The notes under the pieces are model-generated. The model had not been told where the DNA came from. It worked only from the letters and a program-made list of their open reading frames with translations, and made no database searches. From Tubulanus polymorphus (taxonomy: Eukaryota; Nemertea; Palaeonemertea; Tubulaniformes; Tubulanidae), in contig NC_134029.1 of the NCBI RefSeq assembly GCF_964204645.1, forward strand, positions 22,276,450 to 22,340,449: a DNA stretch of 64,000 bases, written 5' to 3'. The position numbers and the translations under genes were made by a program. Of this stretch, positions 40,826 to 50,189 are shown piece by piece (the stretch's first letter is position 1; every line of letters begins with the position of its first letter).

Positions 40826-41616
40826 ATGCGTTCTTTAGTTTTATTGTCTCTGGTTTGTTTGGTAGTGGCACTGTACTCCGTTCACGAGGGAGAAGCAGCA
40901 ACCTACCATTTTTATCGTTATTGTAGAGTTCGCTGCTACTACATCCGTTCAACTAACAGCTGGAGATGTTATATCATCTGCTGGACTGTTGTCGTCAAAC
41001 ACGACCACAAACGAGACGTTTCTGAAGTAGCCGCCGTAAGTTCTTTCTTACTATCAGTCTTATCGTCATCATTTTTAATTTTAAAACGAAAATGATAAGA
41101 CACTGGTTGTATTTCAAAAAAAAATTATTTGGTGTAATTAACGTTTCATAGGAAGCAAATAAGACACGAACCGAACACAAAGTATCGATTCCGAACAACT
41201 TCGATTTCTTCGATATAGACGAAGATGAAAAGATATCTATGGAAGAATTTGCCGCTGGAATGAATTTGGATGACGATGATGCTAAATTCCTCATACACCA
41301 AGCCGACAATAATGGTAAGTTACGCATAGTAATGTTGGCTAATCTACACTTGCAATGTGTGTAATAATGCTCCTTAATTTGAACTAAATACAGATTAGAT
41401 ATACCGTATATCTCCTACATTGCAGAGGACTCATTTGTTGACAGGGAAGAATTCAAACACGCTCCCTGGCCATTCCAGGAAAAGAATGATGGTAAGTGAA
41501 AATTACTGTAAATTGTCGGTTATCCTTCAACTTACATCAAATCTGTATCTTCGTATCTTTATTCAAAATCTCTTTTCGTATTTTCAGTTGAATCGTGTGA
41601 CTGCAAGAAACCATAA
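40826..41616 (+). CDS. Secreted Cys-rich peptide with EF-hand extension, copy 3
   Basis: Coding exons 40826-41035 (acceptor at 40816), 41152-41314, 41426-41491 and 41588-41616 give 155 residues. Signal peptide 1-24; core from 25 ended by Lys62-Arg63. Only the four inner Cys remain (33, 37, 48, 52: CX3CX10CX3C). The positions of the outer two, as seen in copies 1 and 6, are Phe29 and Val56. Two EF-hand loops (DIDEDEKISMEE and DNNEDSFVDREE) and the VESCDCKKP end are intact. It is very close to copy 4 outside the core. Likely a working gene; antimicrobial role inferred from architecture. Confidence 0.88.
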
Positions 41617-42352
41617 TCGACTGAAACATTGACAAATCGCTCTCACTAGACTTGCACATACCTACGTAGATTACTACAACCGTCCGATTTATTTATATAT
41701 GACATTTTCACTAATTTACTGATTCTATCGTGTTTCGTGTATTTCCGTAGTTCTTTCAGTGATTCTTTATTACCGATGAAGTAAATAATTAATCATTGTT
41801 ATCATTATTACACTTTTTGTAACAAATAATAGATCTGATGATACGTATTCGTTTTTAACAAAGAAGTATATTTTCATAGAAAAAGATAAGTATACAAAAT
41901 ACCGCATAATAAACTATAAAACATAGATGGATGAAAAGACGTTCTTTAGTTTCTACGATTTTTATCATGCGTTCAAATAGTGGTTTTTTATGGGTAATTC
42001 AACGTACGATGGAACTGGGGAACGAGGAAAAGGGCACAAAAGATTTGAATAGGATTCGTATGATTCCTGGAAAATCAAACGTGTTATTGCTAAGAGATAA
42101 ACATCTTCAGAATTCAGATAGTTATCCAGGTCCAGTAGATTTTTATGTTTGTTATACTGCCAAACGATCCGCGGGTTGGACGAAAGAAAGCCACTTAGGA
42201 AGTTTTATTCAGTTATATCAAAAGAAACATTTTTTAAGGAATCTGACATGATTTATTGTCCCTGCGAATAAGTGGTTTGATTGGTGACTCTCTTTATTAA
42301 GAATCTATTCATTTTTTGCTGAATGGTGCATTTTTTGGGGTTTTTTCGATCT
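41617..42352. repeat. 3' flank of copy 3 and repeated upstream flank of copy 4
   Basis: The first part matches the 3' flank of copy 1. 42040-42300 matches 33170-33470 (GATTCCTGGAAAATC, TTTATGTTTGTTATACTGCC). No separate gene is seen. Confidence 0.7.
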
Positions 42353-42472
42353 GGAAAATCCACATTCCTTCAAGAGAAAAGCTGTATAAAATAGCGAAAA
42401 TCCGAAAACTTTCATAAACAAACTAAGATTCCTGACGAAAAAGTTACAAGATAATTCAACACTTCAACAAAT
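42353..42472 (+). promoter_or_regulatory. Promoter and exon 1, peptide gene copy 4
   Basis: GGAAAATCC at 42353-42361 (one base off the kappaB-like site of copies 1 and 3), TATAAAA at 42385-42391, exon 1 ending at 42472 before gtaaga. Confidence 0.7.
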
Positions 42473-42560
42473 GTAAGAACCAAACTGTCAATACGATTTT
42501 CTTCTAGTTTTCGGAATTTGTTCTATGGATTTATTTTTTTCTATTTCTTTCTAGCTGAAG

Positions 42561-43345
42561 ATGCGTTCTTTAGTTTTATTGTCTCTGGTTTGTTTGGTAG
42601 TGGCACTGTACTCCGTTCACGAGGGAGAAGCAGGAACCTACCATTTTTATCGTCGTTATTGCAGAATTCGCTGCTATTACTCCCGTTCAACTAACAGCTG
42701 GAAATGTTATATCACCTGCTGGAGGGATGTATTCGTCAAACACAACCACAAACGAGACGTTTCTGCAGTAAGCGCCGTAAGTTTTTATCTTATTCTTCGA
42801 TATCATCAGTTTTATCGTAATCATTTTTCATTATCAAACGGAAAAGATAAGACACCGACTGCATTTCACACTGGTTTAATTGACTTTTCATAGGAAGCGA
42901 ATGAAACACGCACCGAACACAAAGTATCGATTCCGAATAATTTCGATTACTTCGATATAGACGAAGATGAAAAGATATCTATGGAAGAATTTGCCGCTGG
43001 AATGAGTTTGGATGACGATGATGCCAAATTCCTCATACACCAGGCCGACAAAAATGGTAAGTTACGCGAAGGAATGTTGGCTAACGTACTCTTACAATGT
43101 GTGTGATAATGAACTAAATACAGATTAATTTACTGTATATCTCCTACATTGCAGAGGATTCATTCATCGACAGGGAAGAATTCAAAAACGCTCCCTGGCC
43201 ATTCCAGGAAAAGAATGATGGTAAGTGAAAACTACTGCGAATTGTCGGTTATGTTCAAACTCCGAGCAGATCTTTATCCTCGTAATTTCATGTAAAATCT
43301 CTTTTCGTATTTTCAGTTGAATCGTGTGACTGCAAGAAACCATAA
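42561..43345 (+). CDS. Secreted Cys-rich peptide with EF-hand extension, copy 4
   Basis: Coding exons 42561-42776 (acceptor at 42554), 42894-43056, 43155-43220 and 43317-43345 give 157 residues. Signal peptide identical to that of copy 3. The core has four Cys (34, 38, 49, 53; CX3CX10CX3C), with Phe29 and Val57 where the outer Cys would be, and one extra Arg. Lys64-Arg65 ends the core. Both EF-hand loops are canonical. Apparently intact. Confidence 0.88.
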
Positions 43346-43829
43346 CCGACTGAAACATTGACAAATCGCTCTCACTAGACTAGCACATACCTACGTAGAT
43401 TACTACAACCGTCCAATTTATTCATATATGATTTTTTTCACTAATTTACTGATTCTATCGTGTTCCATGATTTTCCGTAATTCTTTCTGTGATTCTTTAT
43501 TGATGACGAAGAAAAATCTTAATTATTTTAATCATTATTACACTCTTTGTAACAATCAATAGATCTGATGATATTTATTCGTTTTTAACGTGCAATATGT
43601 AATTTTCATAGAAAAAGATCAGCATGTAAAATACCGCATAATAAACTATAACACATAGATAGATTGAAAAAATGTGTTTCAATTTCTTATTAAGTATTAA
43701 GTGTATCCTATTACACATTCCAATAGTGGTTTGCTGAGGCTTATATTTCATCGTACGATGGAACTGATGGAGATCGAGGAAAAGGCACAATCCCACTTTA
43801 TGCCAACTTCATGAAACATGCAGTCATCC
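43346..43829. repeat. 3' flank of peptide copy 4
   Basis: Matches the 3' flanks of copies 1 and 3, with an AATAAA near 43640. No other gene. Confidence 0.7.
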
Positions 43830-44245
43830 CGAACTCAGCGTCGACTGCCACTACAAATATTACACAAACAAGCGCAGTCAGAAAAACATATTAGACGATC
43901 TAGTTTATCCGTATTGATAACTGAAGAGCGTTATTCAAAAAACACACCGAAAATTGATTCAAACAATGAAAAAACTGTTTCTCTAAATGAACGTTCTTCG
44001 TCTGTGCCGATGATTGGCGCGTCAAATGTGGGAGGGCTCCAGCAATCATCGTTTTCACCGGCACCGAAACAACACCAATCATTCGCATCATCATCGTTAT
44101 CGTCGTTCATTATCACCAACTAGTCAAGGTCAGTCACTTCTGCATCACAAACGTCATAAGAAACTCAACGCGCAGACAGTTACAGGAAAAATGAGATCAT
44201 TGGACAGTCTATACAATGAACACATCCCTGACGAATGCCTATAAG
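43830..44245 (+). pseudogene. Duplicated ATP13A last-exon fragment, copy B
   Basis: Copies 32400-32790 closely ([31 protein letters not shown] readable), with a three-base insertion and then a frameshift near 44100 that ends in TAG. It joins directly to a copy of the 3' flank (33005-33060). No start codon or promoter of its own. Confidence 0.88.
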
Positions 44246-44563
44246 AATATGTTTTTCATTCTTATTTTTTTCGTCAACACGACTACAGTCTAATTTAGTA
44301 TAGTATGTATAACAAGTAGATTTAATATCTATGTGTACGTAACTGCCAAACCACCCTTTGTTTGAGGTGAAAGTATGCCATTTCGGACTTAGAAGTGTAT
44401 CCACTTTTTTCTATTTCAAAAGAAAAACTTTTAAACCTGACCTGATTTACTGTCCTTTTGAATACGTAGTTTGATTGATGACTCTTTATTAAAGATCTAT
44501 GCGTCTTTTGCTGAATGGTGCATATTTTGCTAAGTGGAATAGTGAAGTAGTGGTTTTCTACAC
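44246..44563. repeat. Repeated upstream flank of copy 5
   Basis: Diverged copy of the flank that precedes the other promoters; nothing coding seen. Confidence 0.6.
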
Positions 44564-44680
44564 GGAAACCCTCATTTTTTAGAAGAAACCGCATAAAAGT
44601 AGCGAAAATCCGAATATTTTTATAAACAACTGAGATTCCTGAAGAATAGGTTGCAAGAAATTTCGACACTTCGACAAATG
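44564..44680 (+). promoter_or_regulatory. Promoter and exon 1, peptide pseudogene copy 5
   Basis: GGAAACCC (44564-44571, one base short of the kappaB-like site) and CATAAAA (44592-44598), then the shared exon 1 with a gtaagt donor. Confidence 0.6.
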
Positions 44681-44751
44681 TAAGTAACAAACTCTCAATG
44701 TCCATTCTCTTTTCGTTTTATGAATTTGTTTTATGAACTTATTTTTTCTAG

Positions 44752-46475
44752 CTTAAGATGCGTTATTTAGTGTTATCGGCTCTGGTTTGTTAGGCGGTGA
44801 CACTTTACTGCATTCAGCCAGGAGAAGCAAGAACATACCATTGTAAACGTTATTGTAGAGTTCGCTGCGTTAACAACCATGCAGCTAACAACCAAACATC
44901 TACGCGCAATGGTGACTGGAAAGTTGCCTCTTGACATCAGTCTCATTAAAAGCTACCAAAAACCTAATCGTGACAATGTAAATAAAACCCGATCAAGACT
45001 GTATATATGTAAGTGTACAAACATGTATTCAATATTCACTTCTTACTGACGGTCTATCAATACGCATAGCACTGTCCGTTTGATTGCGATACATTCACGG
45101 ACCTAACTCACTGTATATTAGAAACACATAACTGCTCCCAGTGTAAAACTTATACCTTTAGGCAAATTCAGTACCAGATGTGAAGTACCAACTGCGCACC
45201 CCTTGACGGAGAAACCCATCCTCATTGGAGCTGCACCGTCGATGTCATACAACTACACTTCGGATACCCCAGGGCCATACTCTCATCTGGAAAATTTGCG
45301 TTTCGAAATGTGCTTTCTTCCTATCTAGTCAACACGCGGGATGATCAACTTAGAGGACTTCTACATCAACATCTACCCGAGAAAAAAAACCACAATAAAC
45401 TATCTGACTATTTACACGTAGAAAACGACCAAAAAAATATAAAAATGGATAAAATGATCTTGTAATATAGCTATTTCCAGAATCTCATTGTATTAAATCA
45501 GGCAGCCAGAAAAATTCATCCCAATCAGTCGCTTGCCGGTTCAGACTGAATGGAAGATTGTTTGGATGAACCGGAACCGAATTTCCAATTATGTACTTCG
45601 ATTTTAAAATATTCTGTTAACTCGACCGCCGATCAGACAACTATATCTGTACTTCGATTTCCGATTTCAAAATCAAACCCCCTGTTTCGCTCCCGGCAGG
45701 TGTTGTGGGTCTGTAAGGGACACTCAATCGAAAAATCAAACAAAATTTACCAGCCAAATAAATAAATAATGGGGACAATCCCTATTTTAAGATCAAAACA
45801 ACCAAACAACTGGCAACCAAACAACTAACAAACCAACTGGCGGGTGGACTTGTGGTATCCGCTGCTATATCGCTTGCTACGGACGCAGGCGAAAACGAGA
45901 TGTTTCTGACGTAGCCGCTGTGAGTTCTTTTTTCAGATTTTATGATATCATCATCAGTGTTATCTGAATCATTTTCAATTTTGAAACGAAAGTGATAAGA
46001 GACTGACTTATAGGAACCCGATACAACCACACGGCACCAAGAACACAATGTAGCGATTCCGAATGATTTCGACAGCTTCGATATAGACGAAGATGAAAAG
46101 ATATCTATGGAAGAATTTGCCGCTGGAATGAGTTTGGATGACGATGATGCAAGATTCTTCATACACCAGGCCGACAATAATGGTAAGTTACGCGTATTAT
46201 GTTGGCTAATCTACTCTTGCGATGTGTGTGATAATGCTCTTTAAGTTGAACTAATTATAGATTAGTTAACTGTATATCTCCTACATTGCAGACGACTCAT
46301 TTGTTGACAGGGAAGAATTCAAACACGCTCCCTGGCCATTCCAGGAAAAGAATGATGGTAAGTGAAAAACTACTGCGAATTGTCTAACTTGTATAATATC
46401 TTTATCCTCGTTATTTCATGTAAAATCTCATTTTATATTTTCACAGTTGAATCGTGTGACTGCAAGAAACCATAA
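44752..46475 (+). pseudogene. Secreted Cys-rich/EF-hand peptide, copy 5 (broken)
   Basis: Exon 2 begins at 44752 with ATG at 44758, but codon 12 is a stop (TAG at 44791-44793). The exon is cut after the third core Cys: about 970 bp (44872-45841) are inserted before the rest of the core and its Lys-Arg (45842-45919). The later exons, 46014-46182, 46292-46357 and 46447-46475, are open with normal splice sites and encode both EF-hands. It belongs with copy 2 by sequence. Confidence 0.85.
44872..45841. repeat. Insertion in peptide copy 5 containing ATP13A intron sequence
   Basis: The right part (about 45481-45785) is a diverged copy of ATP13A intron 30490-30780, sharing GAAGATTGTTT and TATATCTGTACTTCGATT. 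The left part (44872-45470) is unrecognised. Both ends carry ACAACCAAACA-type stretches. Confidence 0.75.
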
Positions 46476-47918
46476 CCGACTGAAACATGACAAATCGCTC
46501 TCACTAGACTAGCACATACCTACGTAGATTACTGCAACCGTCCAATTTATCTATATATGACATTTTTACTAATTTACTAATTCTATCGTGTTCCATGTAT
46601 TTCTGTTATTCCTTATTGATGATGAAATAGAATATTGTTGTCGTCATAACACTTTTTGTAACAAATAATAGATCTGATGAGAATTTCATTCGCTATTATC
46701 GTAAAAAGAAAAAGATCAGTATGAGAAAGATCAGTATACAAAACACCTCATAATAAAACCATAAAGGAATCGAAAAAATATCTTTTACAAGGTACTACGA
46801 TTCATACAACACGTTCCAATCTTGGAGTAATCATTTCATCGTTTTTTCGGTGCCGTGCCCGGCGGGCTTTGCCCGGTGGTAGTGGATCGAACACACAGTG
46901 GTATAACGTCGTTTTATGCAGAGGACGTTACTCAGTTTTTATGTCAAGTAAACCAAATTGGAATAAATTGAATTAAGGAAGACAAACAGTCAAGGTTCTC
47001 TATGTCATGAAGATGTGTGGGTTACATAAAATCGTCTTCAAATTCAAATAGCAGTCATCATCGTCATTGGATGATGAATTTTCTCAGTGTTCTAGAATTC
47101 TACGTGATCTTTGTAGACGTACGGCTACGTTGCACAAGAGTTTCTATGGAACTTCGTAATAGCCACTTTCTCTTCCCGCTAAGAGAAACCTCTGAAAGAG
47201 TCGAGAAGAAAACACAATATCCGTGTTTGGCGAATAAACGCGAGATATCCCACAATAAATACAAATGGGAAATTTGAAACAGTATTCCTATCCCATCTGT
47301 GATGTCTGGCTAAGAAAATGCCGCGATCATTCTGAATTCACATCTTTTCAGTGATTTTGGAGATTTCATTTCAAATTCTTGATTCATATAAATCTAGTTA
47401 TAAATTGCATTCATTAGTTCGCCTATATTCACCTATACGATTGATCTTCGTATTTGTCTTTCCGGTTCTTACGTTAACATCATAGCTATACAGCCTAGTA
47501 TATTAGGTCTACCTAAGCGATCTGTGCCAAGATTATCATGATAACTTAAATCGAAAAGTTCCAAATAACTTGATAATATTGTTTTTCGTTCTAAAGGGTG
47601 TACGTAACTTTTTAAACACATTTTTAAAATCTACATTGCAAGAATTCATCTAAATGCGTAAATAGAATTGAAAATTCCCCCGAAAATAATCGACCATGTC
47701 AGTACTTGAAAGGATATTCAGAAATTTCAGACAATTCTCGCAGATATACAAGAAATGTTGATGTTTGTCGTACTGCCATACGACCCGCGCATAATATTTT
47801 CACGAGTGCTCTGCAAACTTCCCTACAGTTTTTTCGAGTGGGGGAAAGTACTTCACGTCGAACTTTGAATAACTTCTCAAGCACCCATGCATTCTTGTTG
47901 AATGAAAATTTCTAATCA
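46476..47918. repeat. 3' flank of copy 5 plus ATP13A remnants, upstream of copy 6
   Basis: 46476-46990 matches other 3' flanks, including the GTGCCCGGCGGG-type segment. 47101-47160 is a decayed copy of the start of the last ATP13A exon with its acceptor (CTTTGTAG, then GTTTCTATGGAACTTCG). 47290-47440 is a weak copy of its 3' UTR. 47660-47800 matches the upstream flank at 33180-33300. No working gene is seen. Confidence 0.7.
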
Positions 47919-48054
47919 GGGAAAACCCATATCCGTGATGAAAACGTATAAAAGTCGAGAAAATCCGAATTTCTCTCATAAACAAGAGACTTTTCTGAGG
48001 AATAGGTTGCTAGAATCATCAACTCTATATTAACATATTCATCAGAACTATAAG
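47919..48054 (+). promoter_or_regulatory. Promoter and exon 1, peptide gene copy 6
   Basis: Perfect palindrome-like kappaB site GGGAAAACCC at 47919-47928, TATAAAA at 47947-47953, exon 1 to 48054 with donor gttagt. Confidence 0.78.
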
Positions 48055-48133
48055 GTTAGTTACAACTCTCAAGTAGACATAGCAGCCAAATGCATTCCAA
48101 CATGTAATTTGTTTGCTTTTCTTCTAGCCGAAG

Positions 48134-49061
48134 ATGCGGTCTTTTCTGATATTGGCACTGGTTTGTTTGGTGACTCTCTGTTACGTTCAGCAGGGAGAAG
48201 CGAGATTCCGTTGTCGGCGTTATTGTCGATTTCGCTGCTACTACAGATTTGGATCAGGCTACCGATGTGGTGTATTTTGCTCCTTCAGATGCTCATTCCG
48301 CGGCAAACGCGACGTTTCGTCAGAAGGCGCGGTAAGTTTTATTTTTATTCTACTTGAGGCCCAACGTGATCTTGTACGTATATACTTCAAATTCAATGTA
48401 TTTCTTAAACGCATTAAAAGAGAATTTTCAGCGTTGATATCAACGTTTTGTAGGCAGCGGCAGCCAATGCAACAAAAGCAAAACACGAAGTAGAGATTCC
48501 GAATAATTTCGATTTCTTCGATATTAACGAAGATGGAAAGATATCATTGGATGAATTTGCTGCAGCGTTGGATATGGATGATGAAGACGCCAAATTCCTG
48601 ATGCATCAAGCCGACAAAAACGGTAAGTTGCATTCAAAACTCGAGAGGACGTAGTCACTTTTTAAAAGTATTCACAAGCGATCCATTTGAAAAAGAAATC
48701 TAAACATGAAATGCTATCATAATTTCAAAATTTACATTTTCTAAACTTTTTGGTGCTGTGTAGGCCTACAGCCCGAATGAATCATTTTATGAAGAATATG
48801 AACTCAGTTTTTATATGCTTTAATGCAGAGGACTCATTTGTTGACAAGGAAGAATTCAAAGCGGCGCCTTGGCCATTCCAGAAGAAAAACGATGGTATGT
48901 ATGATTCGATTTCATGTTGGAAGTTATCTAGCATATAAGAATATTCATTTGCTTAATTCTAGAATATGTTATATAAGTATCTTAATGCAAAATATCTTCC
49001 TTTATTTCCAGTTGAAAATTGTGACTGCAAGACACCAGATCCAAAACCGAAGAAAAATTAA
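48134..49061 (+). CDS. Secreted Cys-rich peptide with EF-hand extension, copy 6
   Basis: The most diverged member, 160 residues: exons 48134-48331 (acceptor at 48127), 48454-48622, 48829-48894 and 49012-49061. Signal peptide to about residue 23. Core Cys 27, 31, 35, 45, 49, 53 with the same CX3CX3CX9CX3CX3C spacing as copy 1 but nearly all other core residues changed; Lys58-Arg59 ends it. EF-hand loop 1 is DINEDGKISLDE with the usual Gly at position 6; loop 2 is DKNEDSFVDKEE. The end is VENCDCKTPDPKPKKN. Intact. It probably represents the older form of the family. Confidence 0.88.
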
Positions 49062-50189
49062 ATTATCAATCACTGTAGATAACTCAATGTCAATTTCCTA
49101 GATAATGGCAACCGTCCAATTTCATGCTCTTGATATGACGCTTTATATGTCGATTTGTAAGAAACAGTTCATATTCATATATGAGATTATAGATTTTTTT
49201 TTTGCTTTTTATGTAAAATAATATTTCCTATAGAAGAGAGTGATCTGTAAAATGCCATGAAATAAACTTTTACAACCTAGATGTGTATATAAATCTGATT
49301 CGTTCTCAAATGTCTATTCTAACCGTTCTTGTGGTAACTGAGGAGTGAGGAAAATTCACCACAAACCGTCTTTGTGCCGCGCCTTCGCGGTATAACTGAC
49401 AGAATGTGGTTGTATGCTAAAATCATATTTCTCGATGAGAATTCCAAATAATCACGAATGTCTAAATGAGAGAGATACTAACGCTGATGATGTTAGTGGC
49501 TGGAACAGACACAGCGGTAACGTCGTACGCTAGCGGATGACGTCAATTTATTGATAAGCAGCGGCCTTATCGATTGGTACTGCAATAATGGCGGCTGTCG
49601 CTTCATATTCTGCACTATACTGCCGCGTCTAGTAGGCTTACATTACGGTACGTAATAGAATACGTCAAAGCATACATATTTGTTGTTGTTTTTTGAGATA
49701 AACGAGGTTATTTGGATAAGCGTATACAATTGTAACTGATATGTATTCTGGAGACCGGCGTTAGTAATAGGTGTTAGCTAATGAAGCTTACCAAAGGTGA
49801 TTATCCGTCAAATTTCCGTGTAGTATCTCATAGTGCTACTGTGATTTTTGATTGCTTAGTTTATAATATATCATTCAGTCTTGTAAACTGGGATTTAGCT
49901 GTTGGCAAATATCAAAAATATATATGATGATGCATCAGTACGGTACGTAGGATTTCACGGGTATCTAGCTCGATAAGAGGGAAGTCTCTTGTTGCGGGAG
50001 CCTCTAGATATATTATATGTTATTTTGCAAACAACAGAACAGAGCCAGATGGCATTATACATGAACATATTTCTTCATGAAAAATACATTCTTTATCTTT
50101 TACTCGATCTCGAAAAACGTATTCGACTCACTGACATATTGCTGATGATTTAACTATCATAAACATTTTTTTTTTCATTTTCAAAGACG
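49062..50189. other. Region between peptide copy 6 and the guanylate cyclase gene
   Basis: 49062-49550 is the 3' flank of copy 6, with AATAAA near 49260 and relics of the shared flank near 49460. The rest should hold a promoter of the guanylate cyclase gene. No exon is recognised. Confidence 0.5.

Noticed and set aside
43830-44123. Open frame of about 100 codons as a separate gene
   Set aside because: It is a duplicated piece of the last ATP13A exon with a frameshift and no promoter.
33480-49061. Regularly repeated blocks as a CRISPR or satellite array
   Set aside because: The repeats are kilobase-long duplicated genes with introns in a eukaryotic genome, not short direct repeats with spacers.
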